DNA of 64,000 nt. It comes from Agrocybe praecox (taxonomy: Eukaryota; Basidiomycota; Agaricomycetes; Agaricales; Agrocybaceae). Position numbers and translations under genes: made by a program. Numbering within the stretch: the stretch's first letter is position 1; every line of letters begins with the position of its first letter. The DNA lies in assembly GCA_964017145.1 (NCBI GenBank), contig OZ024849.1, positions 496,001-560,000 of the forward strand. The letters are read 5' to 3'. The notes beneath the pieces were generated by a model. It worked only from the letters and a program-made list of their open reading frames with translations, was not told the origin of the DNA and ran no database searches. Below are positions 10,147 through 25,141 of this stretch, in pieces.

Positions 10147-11875
10147 ATGACATCCGCATACCCAGTTCTTCTTTCACGACCAATTTTACCACACATCAGC
10201 ACGACATGCTCGAACTCCAGGTGTAATGTGCCACTAGAATTTCCAGTACCTTCACCCCAGCCGCGTCCAGGAACGTTACTTCAAGTTCGATGCTTTACTT
10301 GTCAAAACATTCTATCGCATGCCTTCTATCCAGGACAAATCCCATCATCATCGATGGTATATAATGGAAATGGGAATCATACGCAACCATCCTCTTCTTC
10401 GAGTCAGAAACCATCAGGGTCATCGGGTCAACCTCAAAGGAAGGGAAGAAAAATAGGTACTCAAGATCGGCCCCTAGAAACAGGATACTACGATATCCTC
10501 GGTGTCCCTGTCACTGCTACGACAGATGATATCAAGAAAGCGTATCGTATGCCTCAAGTCTATTTGTTATGCTCTCGCTTTATACTAACTAAATTCGCAA
10601 TAAAGGCCGTCTCGCAATTAAGCACCATCCAGACAAGAACCCGGACGATCCAGATGCGGAAGGGCGTTTCAAGGAAATTGCCATTGCGTATCAGACACTG
10701 TCTGATGATGCCCTGCGGCGGAAGTACAACGAGTTTGGTCCTAAGGAGAGCGCGCCCGAAGGAGGTTATGTTGATCCCGAGGAAGTCTTCGGAGCCATCT
10801 TCGGTGGTGAGAGGTTTGTGCCTATCATTGGGCACATCAGCTTGGCTAGGGACATGAAGACGGCTCTGCAGGAAGCTGAAGATGCAGAGGGCGACAATGA
10901 GGAGCCGAACGCAACTCTAAGGTTAAAGGATGCGAAAGGGAGGGATATCCTCAGTCCTGAGGAGAAGGCTAGAAAGGAAGAGAAAGATAGAATAAAGGCA
11001 GAGAAAGATAAACAAAAGTCTGCAGAGAAAGCTGCGGCGAGGGCGGAAAGGGTCAACAAATTGGTAGAAAACATGGAGCGCAAGCTCAGTATATTTACCG
11101 AGTCGGCTACCGGGCCTGGAGACCCTGATGTTTCCCAGAGCTGGAGAACGATATGTGAACTCGAAGCTGAGTATGTTATTTTAATTTCCACTTAAACCCA
11201 CACTAATATTTTTCCAAACAAGGGAACTCAAACGAGAATCTTACGGTGTGGAACTGCTACAAACGATTGGCTTCGTCTACGTCTCCAAGGCTAAGCACCA
11301 CCTTGCTACCAATCAAACTTTCCTTGGTGTCGGAGGATGGCTGCATAACGTGCAAGGCAAATACCATGTTTTCAGTGAGACGTAAGTCATTGGTAATGTC
11401 ACCTTTAATTATGAACGTGAGTTGACGAGAAATCTAGGGTATCGACACTACGCGCAGCCATCGAACTTAAATCAGTTTTTGATCAAATTCAAGCTGCCGA
11501 GAAAGCAGGTAATCTCAGTCCGGAGGAGAAGAAACGACTCGAGGAGCAAGCCGCTGAGAAGGGCCTGCAAGCCTTATTCAAGGTAAGAAATTGTTGTTCT
11601 CCCGTTCACTCGACATTTTCAATTCTAATATGTTGCGTAATACGCAGGGTACGAAACTTGAAGTCGAATCCATTCTCCGTGAAGTATGCGAACGCATCTT
11701 GGAGGATCCCACAATCGATCGAACCAAAGCTCAACTACGAGCTGTTGCTTTGCAAATGCTTGGGGAGGCTTACATGAATGTGAAGAAGGACGGTGCCGGT
11801 CCCGGAGGGGAGGATAGTGACTACGTGAAGATTGATACGAAGAGCAGTCGGCAAAGAGATTCTCAGAGGGGTTGA
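10147..11875 (+). CDS. DnaJ (Hsp40) co-chaperone with DnaJ-X domain, Caj1/Djp1-like
   Basis: Hsp40 that would stimulate an Hsp70 ATPase. Exons 10147-10546, 10606-11170, 11223-11381, 11438-11582, 11648-11875 give 498 aa. The J domain spans about residues 112-180 (YYDILGVP, KKAYRRLAIKHHPDKN with HPD at 141-143, FKEIAIAYQTLSD). The first splice rebuilds AYRRLAIK. Downstream is the DnaJ-X domain: a GGERFVPIIG start, a long Lys/Glu coiled coil, then ESYGVELLQTIGFVYVSKAKHH and WLHNV. Ahead of the J domain are two Cys pairs (CSNSRC at 21-26, CFTC at 49-52) that could bind a metal; yeast Caj1 and Djp1 start directly with the J domain, so this leader is an extension. Start ATG 10147 is the first in frame. 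Confidence 0.85.
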
Positions 11876-12190
11876 AGATCAAGTCAAGTTAATAAATTTA
11901 ACACAAGGAGTTATTCGCGGTTTTCGCGGTTTTCGATTCTTCCATGATGTTTCTCACCTTTTTGACATGACCTCTACTGTAGCTATACACGCACAATACC
12001 TTACTACCCACTACCAGGATTTAATATATCATTAGATTTGCGCGAAAGCCCTTTGAATGAGCACGTATACATGCCACGAAATTCAGGATAAATATATAAC
12101 CGGCATTTTCCGCATCGAGTCAGTTGTGGCACCTGATAAGATTTTGCGATCTAGCAAACTTGCACATTTACCACCTCCATCTTTGCGGCT
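11876..12190. other. Short intergenic region
   Basis: 3' flank of the DnaJ gene and promoter of the tyrosyl-tRNA synthetase gene, both on the plus strand. A TATATAA-like stretch at about 12092-12098 lies roughly 100 bp before the ATG. No gene is seen. Confidence 0.35.
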
Positions 12191-13848
12191 ATGGCGACAC
12201 CAGAGGAAAAGTACGAGCTCATTGTTCGAAGACTGCAAGAAGTCCTTGGTGGAGACTCCATCAAGAAAATTCTTGCGGAAGAAGAACGGCAATTAAAATG
12301 TTACTGGGGCGCGTACAATTCAAGCATATTACAATTCGACCAACTCTGAGCTTTCATCATCGTCTCTAGGAACGGCGCCTACAGGAAGACGTTTGTGGCC
12401 TTACTATACACATTGTCTGATATCTTACCCGCGTCCATAGCACACATCGGATACTTCGTCCCTTTGACGAAAATCGCCGATTTCTTGCGGGCAGGGGTCA
12501 ATGTACGTGTCTTCTAATCATTCGTCGTAAATATTCCGGTGTATTTATCCGCTTGACAGGTCACTGTTTTATTGGCAGGTTAGTTGCATGGCCATGGTTG
12601 AACCCTTGCATGAAATGACTGCTTAATGACTCGTTTCTGTTTTAGATATCCATGCTTTCCTCGATAACATGAAGGCACCACTCGAGCTCGTCAAATACCG
12701 AACAAAATATTACGAGTTCCTCATCAAAACTACACTTACTTCCTTGGGAATTCCCATCGAACATCTCCGTTTTGTGGAAGGATCATCTTACCAGCTGACG
12801 CCGGAATACAGCATGGACAATTACAGACTTTGTGCTACTGTTACCGAGCACGACGCGAAGAAAGCTGGAGCCGAAGTCGTTAAACAAGTCGATAGCGCTC
12901 TTCTCAGTGGACTTTTGTACCCTGGCCTTCAAGCTTTAGATGAACAATACTTAGATGTCGATTTCCAATTCGGCGGTGTTGATCAAGTACGCGCAGTTTT
13001 CTTCAGTTGGTCTCGATCTTCAGCTTATTGAATATATTCCGCAGCGTAAAATCTTTACCTTTGCCGAACTTTACCTCCCGAAATTAGGCTATGCTAAACG
13101 TGCACATTTGATGAACGCCATGGTCCCAGGTTTAGCTGGAGGAAAGATGTCTGCTTCTGATCCTAACTCGAAGATCGACTTCCTGGACACTCCTGAAGTC
13201 GTCAGGAAAAAGCTTAAATCCGCTTTCTGCGAAGAGGGAAATGTTGAGGGAAATGGCGTTCTTGCTTTCCTTGAGGCCGTGCTCATCCCTATCAGCCAAC
13301 TCCGCCTAGAGCGTGATGCAGGGAAGACCGTTCTCGAGGCCGGCCTCGGTAATCAACGACCCTTCATCACAGAAAATGCTCCTGAAGGCACGATCTTCAG
13401 TGTCGAAAGGGATGAGAAGTTCGGTGGCTCGACACACTATTCAAGCTACGCTGAAATCGAGGCTGACTTTGTGGCGAAGAATTTGCATCCTAAGGATTTG
13501 AAGGCGTCCGTGGCGGATGGTATTGTGCGACTCTTGGAACCCATCCAAGCCGCATTCAAAGAGAATGAAGAGTGGCAAAAGATTGCAGCTTTGGCTTATC
13601 CCGATCCCAACGCCAAGCCAGAGAAGAAGAAGAAGAAGGTTCGTATCTGTTCGCGTAATTGGTACTTCAATTATCCATTCTCTTTATTCCGACAGGAGAA
13701 AGTCTACCACCCACCCCCACCTGGAAAGGGCAAGAACGCGCAGGCCCCTCCTGCCGAATCAGCACCTGCAGATACACCTGACGCTGCGGCCCATTCAGCA
13801 GCTGAGGCAGCTAAGCAGACATCAACTCAGGAAACGACGACCTCATAG
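12191..13848 (+). CDS. TYS1: Cytosolic tyrosyl-tRNA synthetase
   Basis: Charges tRNA-Tyr in the cytosol. Seven exons: 12191-12308, 12370-12390, 12441-12502, 12560-12578, 12646-12986, 13045-13638, 13696-13848; 435 aa. Class I signatures are PHIGY (47-51) and KMSAS (221-225). [28 protein letters not shown] and [15 protein letters not shown] match eukaryotic TyrRS closely. The C-terminus is a Lys-rich then Ala/Pro-rich tail; there is no EMAP-II-like domain, as in yeast and unlike in animals. Two exons are tiny (21 and 19 nt). Intron 1 only keeps the frame WGTAPTGR if its donor is GC (GCGCGT at 12309) instead of GT, so either a GC-AG intron or a sequence error is present. Splicing elsewhere is canonical. 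Confidence 0.92.
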
Positions 13849-14138
13849 TATTGCTTGAATAGTCTTCGTATCTTCGTGTAAATATTTGGAAATAAATGTA
13901 GAACATAATATCGATATATTTTATCGAACAGTGAGAGGGATTGAATTTTTGAATCGTATCATTTAATTTTCCCACCTGGATGCAACTTGGATGAATTGAA
14001 AATTCGCAAACTTAGAGGGCACTGCCGCTTAAACGAAGTCACGTGCCAAAATTACATTTTGCTTGCTTTAGACAGCGCGGGCTTGATTTGCACGGCATTT
14101 GTCTTTTCCTCATCTTTATCATCTTTGTCGAAACTACA

Positions 14139-17071
<2,933 letters not shown>

Positions 17072-18243
17072 GATGAATCTGAGCCGAGGCATAGCTGTGG
17101 AAGCCCCCAAACAAACGCTGGTAACGAAATTTAAGGGCCATATACCGTTGCAGATATGTCATTGGAGGGTTGGCATTAATTTAGCCACCTGCTGGTACCA
17201 TTCTTGTCTCCTTTACGAGTATTTTCTTCTCTCTTTGATTTTTCTTCAGGATATCGTAATCATCCAGAATCTTAATGCCTGATAGGACCCAGGCTCGATA
17301 TAGCTTCTTTCCTGCTTATAGACAACCATAGACAGGATTATGTATAGATAAATTCTTCTTGTATCTCTGTACCGCGCTGCTTCTAAATTTCAGCGTTTCA
17401 CGCCGACTTAGCCTTGACTTCGTTGTTGTTGAAGAGCGAGGGATTTTTACGGGACCCCTGTATTTTTGTGCGCCATGGACTATCCGCTCCTGTCAGTCAA
17501 TCGGCAATAAACTCCAAAAAGTCCGTATCGTGTGACTACCCAGGAGTCGACAGTTTTTCCCCCCTGGACATTGGATACCTGTAACGATTTTTGTTTCATG
17601 GCCTTCATTGAAAATTTCAAGTGGTGAGTGGGGAGCATTCTATTTAGCCGAGGAACGGAGAAATAAACATTGTTATATAAACGTCATACAAGCTCTCCAC
17701 ACTTCCCAATTTTGGCATTCTTTTCCTTCTTTCATATGTTTACTTTGGGCGCCAAGCCTGTTTCCTGCTTTTCTTAACTTTTGCGTCCAGTCTTGGTCTA
17801 GTCCCTAAATGGTACATACTTGTGGGAATTGCTCGATAGGACCGCGACAGTTGCTACGGATGGTCTCGCTCGTGTATCTCGGATGTGCACTTGGGTAATA
17901 TACTAGGATCCAGGCGGCACTGAATCCAAACCGAAAATGGATCATTTCAGGAAATGCGTCATTCCTGGATGATATTCATCAAAAAACAAAACAAAAAAAT
18001 CGATTAAACTCCACTATGCTCCACAATAGTCACATCCCTGGGTATTCGGGGAGACACCATCGCACAAGGATCAGCGTTTTGTTACTTTGGGTAGCACGCG
18101 GTTGCTGTCTGTTGCTGTCAAGTTATTGATCGAATCCATTGATTCAAATTTCAGAGCATGACGGAATCACTACATAAGCTGTTGAGTGGGGTTCTGGGAC
18201 TTCACTCTTACTTGCGAGTCTCACCCTTCTTGGTCTTCTTGCA
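17072..18243. other. 1.2-kb intergenic region, no gene seen
   Basis: Between two plus-strand genes. It probably holds the PRP43 3' UTR and a long promoter for the sugar transporter. Only short unrelated open frames occur. An A-rich run (AAAACAAAACAAAAAAAT) sits at about 17983-18000. Confidence 0.4.
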
Positions 18244-20662
18244 ATGTCTCGCGAAGTCAAACGGAACGATTCCGACAAAGCCAGTGTCAGCTATAATGAA
18301 GAGAAGGTGGCGGACGTGGAGCACATCGAACTAAATAACAACGTGCAGGCAAAGTTAGTGTTCAACAACCTTGTAGACAACGTCGTCTTTTGATGTGTCG
18401 TACAGGATACAGAACCCTCTTCATGGAATCTCGAAAAAGGACCTGCTTGAACGCGTCGAAAAATTCACTGAAGAGAAGGGATTCCATGACAAGCTTGATA
18501 TCTTCAAGAAAGGCGCTTTGCTAGCCCAGAATCCACAGGATTTCGAGAGTATTCCAGAGCTCACGGAAGAAGACAAGGAGGTGATCAGGCGCGAAACCAC
18601 TCGTATGATTTTTGTCCCCGACTTCATTCATGCTCATGATCTGACGGCTAATTTGCAAGATCGTTGGAGCCAGTCGCGGGATCTCTATCTAACAGTTATT
18701 ATTTGTAGCTTGGCAGCCGCTGTTCAGTGAGTAGTGTGTCATCAGTTACCTAGCCCCACCACCTGAGCCGACTTTTGTCAGAGGGTGGGATCAGACAGGA
18801 TCAAACGGTGCAAATTTGTCGTTCCCCCAAGAATTCGGTCTTACCTCTGAGGCCGGGAATCCAAATGCCGATAGGAATGATTGGATAGTTGGGTTGATTA
18901 ACTCTGGGTATAATACAATCATTGCATAAAAGCTTAACCTTGGTTGACTTAACATATAGCCCTTACATCGGCTCATGTCTCATTGGGTGTTGGCTCACAG
19001 ATCCTCTCAATCATTATCTGGGTCGTCGTGGGACGCTCTTTTTTTGTGGAATATTTTGTACCTTAAGTGTCATAGGCGCTGCATGTGCACAAACATGGGA
19101 ACAACTATTCGTATGTACCACACCTTTTTTTTCGTGGACATCGTCTGATGCTTCTGAAAGGTTTGCCGCCTTCTTCTTGGTCTTGGTATGGGTCCAAAAG
19201 CTTCAACTTCACCTGTATTTGCAGCAGAAAATACTCCTGCAATGATCCGTGGTGGTCTTGTGATGTCATGGCAGCTTTGGGTGGGTAATGGGTAATGCTC
19301 GACCACTTTTTTATGTCTTATTTAACCTGCTGTTCCAGACTGCTTTTGGGATCTTCCTCGGTTTCTGTGCCAATTTGGCTCTACAGGGAGCAGGGAGTAT
19401 CGCATGGCGTCTTGAGCTCGGCTCCGCCTTCCTTCCAGCTGTTCCTTTGACCATTGGGATCTACTTCTGCCCAGGTACGCCGTGATTGTCTATGATCATC
19501 TACGTTAGCCTTTAAGTTCTAACCGATTGTTTTACTCCAGAATCGCCTCGCTGGTACATGAAGAAAGGAAGATACACTGCCGCGTACAAATCTTTCCTAC
19601 GACTCCGAAACAGCGAATTGCAAGCGGCCCGAGATCTCTTTTATGTCCATTGTCAACTCGTCGAAGAATTGGCCGTGCTTAAAGGCAGCACTTATTTCTC
19701 TCGCTTCTTTGAGCTTTTTACCATTCCACGTGTAAGACGCGCCACCCTTGCCAGCTGGGTCGTGATGATCGCGCAACAAATGTGTGGTATCAATATCATC
19801 GCATTTTATTCCTCCTCTATCTTCGTTCAGGCCGGATATAGCGCCAAGCAGGCTTTGCTGGCGTCCTGGGGATTTGGGTTGGTAAATTTCCTTTTCGCAT
19901 TTCCCGCCGTATGGACGATCGATACCTTCGGACGGCGCAATCTTCTATTGTTCACTTTCCCCAATATGGCTTGGACATTGTTGGCCGCTGGATTCTGCTT
20001 CTATATCCCAGAATCAAATTCTGCTAGAGTTCCCCTGATAGCATTCTTTATCTTCTTGTTTGCGGGTCAGTATATGATTCCGACACCTCTTCTTTCATCT
20101 TTTGAAATTGATCGCTTTTCTTCAGCTTTCTACTCTCCGGGTGAAGGTCCCGTTCCTTTCACATATTCAGCGGAAGTGTTCCCTCTTACCCATCGAGAGA
20201 TGGGCATGTGAGTAATATCTTTTTGCGGTGGCAAATTTGTTTGACAGATATGACTCTAAGGTCCTGGGCTGTTGCTACTTGTCTGTTTTGGGCCTCCGTA
20301 CTCTCCCTGACCTTTCCTCGACTTTTGAGAGCATTCGGAAGCGTGGGGGCATTCGGATTCTATGCTGGTCTGAATGTGGTTGCAATGGTCATGATATTCT
20401 TCCTCATGCCCGGTGAGAAGCTTCCGCGTATTTCTTATGCATTTATCTTACAACTTTCCCAGAAACGAAGCAAAGGACGCTCGAGGAACTTGATTATGTC
20501 TTTGCAGTTCCTACGTCTAAGCATGCGAGTTACCAGCTCAAGACATTCCTCCCTTACTGGGTTCGCCGATATGTTCTATTTCAGAAGGTTACTTTAGAAC
20601 CACTATACAACTTTGACGAAGTAGAGTCTGTTACAGTGTTCCAGAAGGGCGTTGGGCATTAG
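18244..20662 (+). CDS. MFS sugar transporter (sugar porter family)
   Basis: Plasma-membrane proton-coupled or facilitative sugar transporter, substrate not resolvable. Ten exons: 18244-18353, 18406-18726, 18782-18907, 18960-19110, 19161-19280, 19339-19474, 19541-20065, 20126-20207, 20261-20412, 20463-20662; 640 aa. Motifs: [16 protein letters not shown] (loop 2-3), [30 protein letters not shown] after TM6, [17 protein letters not shown] in TM7, [10 protein letters not shown], and [22 protein letters not shown] in TM10-11. About twelve membrane segments are expected. A 110-residue cytosolic N-terminus precedes TM1; it is longer than in most hexose transporters but typical of one basidiomycete clade with [21 protein letters not shown]. 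The C-terminal tail keeps the usual TLEELDYVF element. Confidence 0.9.
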
Positions 20663-21221
20663 ACTAGGACTGCGAGTTGTGTTAGTAAAGTTGGTGATTC
20701 TTGTTCCGTGACTGTCTCTTCTTGAATGTAAAAACAATGTATCACAAATAAAAATTTGGACCTGCAGTATTGCTGCAACCTCGAGATTTACTGGGGTCAG
20801 ACGAGCTTCTAGGCATGGAACTCATCTAGGAGAAACATCAACTATGGGGTGCGGCTGAATTAGGAAATAATTTCCAAAAGGAGGTCCTTGGTCACGGGCC
20901 ACATTGGGAAGGTCCGTTTTCGTTCATGCATAGTCGAAAATAGTAAGTAATAAGTATAACGGAACTGTTTTATTTGGTCGCGTCCTACTTCTACTATTTC
21001 TCCTGTTGTTCATCTCGGCAGACAAGTTCAAGTTGAAAGAACTTAGAACAGCATAAATTGGTTCGCAGAAACATATCTCAAAATGACACAGTAGATTAAA
21101 CACGTAGTTAGTCGTCCTACATAGAGCCAGGCCCCAAAGGACAGAAATGCAGATTCAAAAAATAAAACAAAAACAAAAACAAAAGATCAGGGAGTACGCG
21201 CGCTCGGTGTAGTGCACTATA
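20663..21221. other. Convergent intergenic region
   Basis: 3' flanks of the plus-strand transporter and the minus-strand Mid1-like gene. It contains an A-rich run (AAAATAAAACAAAAACAAAA) at about 21160-21180. No gene is seen. Confidence 0.4.
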
Positions 21222-22376
21222 CTACATGGCTGTCATGATCTGTAACACTCTTTGGATCTCCTCTTCTTCACGACGCCGTTTTTCAGCTTGTATCCAAGCA
21301 CCAATTAACAAAAGCAAAACCTGCGGAATGTAAAAAACAAATGCAACCCAACTGAGGAAATCGAATGTCCGTCTGAATGCCCAGAATAATAATAACGCAG
21401 GCTTGATTTCGATTGATCTGAGCATTTTTACTACCGTTGATGATGCTTGTGTGATTGGATAAAATTTGCCATGTCATTTTGTGCTCCTTCTTTGATGAGT
21501 GGGGACTTACGCGCTTGAGTGGAGAAGTAAACCGGCAGGCTGACCTTTGTCCCATCTTTCACGACAACGGCCATGTATTTTGTGGATGGTGCCAGGCCTT
21601 CGATATACCAGTGTGATTTCCAGTGAGTGTCTTCCAGCCAGATACTTTGTCGCCTTATTGATCCTACTCTGCCAGCAGTGTCCTTGGAAAGCAAACAGCC
21701 CGTAGAGGTCTGACGGTATTTTTCCGTTTTGTCAGATATTAATATAAGCTGGAAAAATGAAGGCGAGGTGTGATATAGCTGGGCTGTTACTGGCGGGGTT
21801 TGTGGATTGATTTTTGAATGATCTTCGTATACAACCTCGACCTGAGAGTCGGTCACGTTTCCTACAGAAGGATGCGCGCTTATTGTCTGGTGTACGGGTC
21901 CTTTAAAACGAGGCACCACATTGATATGAATGTTCGAGGACATTATCTAGGAGGCTCGTACCTTCTGTGAATACCCCAATTTCCAGTTCTATATCACTTC
22001 TTTCTTGAGTATTGGCAGTTAGAATACCTCCTTTAGTAAAAAACCCCGTTAATGCGCCTTGGCCGTTTACAAGTTGGACTTCGATCCCGCTGTTCTTGAG
22101 CAAGGAATTAGGATGAGGAGAGTCCTGCTCTCCTCCGTTCAATACGTAAAACCGGGGAGGACGAGACGCATTTGAGCAAAGTGAGATACTGATGGTCAAT
22201 GGCGATGATTCGTGTTTTGGAATACGGAAGGGGGTCTGGGGCATGTTAAAGGCGTCGAAGAACGCTAATTTGTTGAGAGGTAAATTGACTACGTTTTGAG
22301 CGGATGTATGTAGTGCTAAGAGGAGGAGAATGTATACTAGCACGATGTTAATCGGAATCGATGTTTTCATTGGCAT
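21222..22376 (-). CDS. Short Mid1-like secreted/membrane protein
   Basis: Resembles the extracellular N-terminal half of fungal Mid1, regulatory subunit of the Cch1-Mid1 calcium channel. Exons 22376-21962, 21861-21511, 21430-21222; 324 aa. A signal peptide (IVLVYILLLLALHTSAQ) is followed by features seen in basidiomycete Mid1: SISLCSN, PPRFYVLNGG, GILTANTQERSDIELEIGVF, and WKSHWYIEGLAPSTKYMAVV before a YFST strand. The Cys-rich second half of Mid1 is absent. In its place the last exon encodes one membrane helix (FLSWVAFVFYIPQVLLLLIGAW) and a charged tail with KRRREEEE. Intron 1 is 100 nt and was chosen because it alone restores the frame. It could be a diverged paralogue or a remodelled fragment; expression is untested. 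Confidence 0.5.
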
Positions 22377-23569
22377 GATGGATGGATGTTTGCTTGTGTA
22401 AAGTTCGGCGCTTAATTTTTTGTTTTTGAAGTACTTGCTTTTACCACGTGGCTACCACGTGTATGCAGCGTGGTATGCAGAATGTTAAATAGGACTTTGG
22501 AATAAAATAAAAATAAGAAATGGCTAGGGACACAATTTTCTGGTTGCCTGGTGGCGACTCTGGATCTCGTTACCCTAGTACATGTCGAAGACGTGACCTC
22601 TTTCAGTATATTTATATTCTAGATTGATCCGATACCTACGACAGCTCCTTAGCCATAATTTAGAGTGAAATTTCGAGCTTTAATTCAGACGGTGACAGAA
22701 GCTCGCATAGTGCTAATGGGGCATCGGGTATGATAGAGCAGCAGAGAGGAAGAGTACTCTACACAGTGCTATTTTTAGGATTATGTTATTGGTACGTTAA
22801 GGGAATTTTTTGGATAATCTTTCCGAGCGTTATCTTAGCAAGGGATTGAACATTTAAGGTAATGCAAGAACAAGAGAACTTCACTCATCTTTTGAAAAAA
22901 TGTGATGATGCCTATGTAGTTATATAACAGCGACTCACATGTTCCTTCCTGTCCATGTTTGAGTTGACGTGCAGAGAAAGCAAGGTTAAGGTTTGCATAT
23001 ATATATGAATCAACGAGGCTGAAGAGAGACGTAGCACAACTCCTGTTGGTTGTTTTCTATTCGAGAGGGTAGGGGGCACAGGCTTCTTCGTGAAATGTTA
23101 CTACATACTACCAGCAGCCTGACTTACGAACAAAAAGCGGTGATTTTTTACAGGTCAAAAACAATGCGCTGCAAGGTTGATTATCAGTAGTAGCACAGAT
23201 AAAAGAAAGAATACCGACATCAGGTAGACAGTCTGGTAAGTCAATAAACAACCGACAATTGGGCGAGAGTCCTTCACAATAGTTGTAGTTTCTGCAATCT
23301 GCCAAATTAATTTGTGACTTTCGCTAGCAATGGTTATGCGCAGGAGAAATGGCCGCAAAAGTATGGGACTAGGATGAACGAGGAGAGCCAGAAGAGCAGA
23401 GAAGAAAGGTTGAAAGAGAGGACGAATGAAGTCTGGGCGTGATTGGACCGGAAGTGGCCACGAGACAAATAGGAGTAAACAGGGGTTCCTTTCTCAAACG
23501 ATTTTGCGCTGCACTACTTTTTCGCTCGTCGTCACCGTCGTCCGTTCTCCCTCAAATTTCACTTTCACA
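22377..23569. other. Divergent intergenic region
   Basis: Lies between the start codons of the Mid1-like gene (minus) and the septin gene (plus). A Cys-containing 65-codon open frame on the minus strand (23108-23305) has no clear start or signal exon, so it is not called. Two E-boxes close to the Mid1-like start are listed separately. Confidence 0.4.
22445..22461. promoter_or_regulatory. Pair of CACGTG E-boxes upstream of the Mid1-like gene
   Basis: Two perfect palindromic CACGTG hexamers at 22445-22450 and 22456-22461, 11 bp apart (one helical turn). They sit about 70 bp upstream of the Mid1-like ATG. CACGTG is the classic target of bHLH factors; whether one binds here is inference. Confidence 0.35.
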
Positions 23570-25141
23570 ATGTCCCAGATAGCACCCAGCTTCGATGGTA
23601 TTGGCATTGCCAACCTCCCCAACCAGGTCAGTTTCACGTCGTTGCTACACAAATTACCTCCGTTACTGTTGCTAAACGCGTCTACGACAGAGGCACAAGA
23701 TTGTTGCAAAGCGTGGCGCCCACTTTACCATTATGGTTGTCGGTGAGCACAGTATAGTTAGCAGCCTTGAAGAGCGATAACTAAAGAATTTCTTGGTGCA
23801 AAGGCGAATCCGGACTGGGCAAAACTACTCTCATCAACACCTTGTTTTCGACAGAACTGTCGCCTCCTAAAAACTACAGCAAGCGCCACTACAAGCAACT
23901 AGACAAGCTCACTGAAGTCGAGATCATTAAAGCTGAGCTCGAAGAGCGTCAGTTCAAGGTCAAGCTTACAGTCATCGATACTCCTGGGTTCGGTGACTAT
24001 GTTAACAACCGCGACTCCTGGTTACCAATTGTCGAGTTCATCGATGACCAGCACGAGGCATATATGCGTCAAGAGCAGCAGCCACAGAGACAAGAGAAGG
24101 TCGACTTGCGGGTGCATGCTTGTCTGTACTTCATTCGTCCGACCGGACACACGTAAGTGCGATTGTGATGCTGTTGCCCCTGTTACTGATTTTCTCAAAT
24201 TTTATTCTTTATGTTTTTCTTAACTATAGTTTGAAGCCTTTGGACATTGAAATTATGAAGCGCCTTGGTACCCGTGTCAATCTCATTCCCGTCATCGCCA
24301 AAGCCGACACCCTTACGCAAAACGACCTGTTCACTTTCAAGCAACGCGTACGTGGCAATTTCATCACTGGGATTTGATCCAATGAGCTTAACCGTTCTCC
24401 CCCCTTTATCCACCATTATAGGTCCGCGAGGTCATTGCAGCGCAAGGAATCCGGATTTACACACCACCAATCGAAACCGATGATGAGAACATGGAGCACG
24501 CTCGTGTCTTGATTGACGCTATTCCTTTCTCCATTATTGGCTCAACAGAGGATGTTAAGACTGCTGACGGGCGTACCGTAAAAGGCAGAGAATACATTTG
24601 GGGTGTCGCTGAAGGTGAGTTCATACATTCCAGTCCAACTTTCATCTTTGTCATTTTCCCTGTCTTGATATCGTATGGTGTCTGATACCCTTTTTCTTCT
24701 AGTCGAAAACGAGAACCACTGTGACTTCAAGAAGCTCCGTTCCCTACTCATTCGAACGCACATGCTTGATTTGATCTCAACGTCCGAAGAGCTTCATTAC
24801 GAGAATTACAGGCAGGCTCAGATGGAGACACGTAAATTCGGTGAAGCCAAGCCGAAGAAATTGGACAACCCTAAGTTCAAGGAGGAGGAAGAGCAGTTAA
24901 GGAAGAAGTTCACAGAACAGGTCAAGGCTGAGGAAGCACGCTTCAGACAATGGGAGCAGCATGTGCGTTTTTCTTATTTCTTGTGCTCCTTGTCGATATT
25001 TACTGACTCGCCTCGCAGTTGATCGCTGAGCGTGATCGCTTGAACAAGGACTTGGAGATGGCACATAGTGCTATCAAGCAGCTTGAGGCTGAGTTGGAGA
25101 ACCTCCAGGTCGGCTATGGTCGTGGTACCAACAGGCGATGA
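23570..25141 (+). CDS. CDC12: Septin, Cdc12 group
   Basis: GTP-binding septin that co-assembles into filaments at septa and growth sites. Seven exons: 23570-23626, 23691-23742, 23804-24152, 24230-24347, 24422-24614, 24703-24962, 25019-25141; 383 aa. P-loop GESGLGKT is at 37-44. DTPGFGD (G3) and AKAD (G4), the septin element [16 protein letters not shown], and a C-terminal coiled coil ([20 protein letters not shown]) are present. The start [28 protein letters not shown] and FRQWEQ favour Cdc12/AspC over Cdc3, Cdc10 or Cdc11. The ATG is preceded by a T/C-rich leader and is the first in frame. All introns are GT-AG. Confidence 0.9.

Noticed and set aside
23108..23358. Cys-rich minus-strand frame that could be a small secreted protein
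   Set aside because: No ATG joined to a signal peptide, and no clean intron links the two candidate frames.
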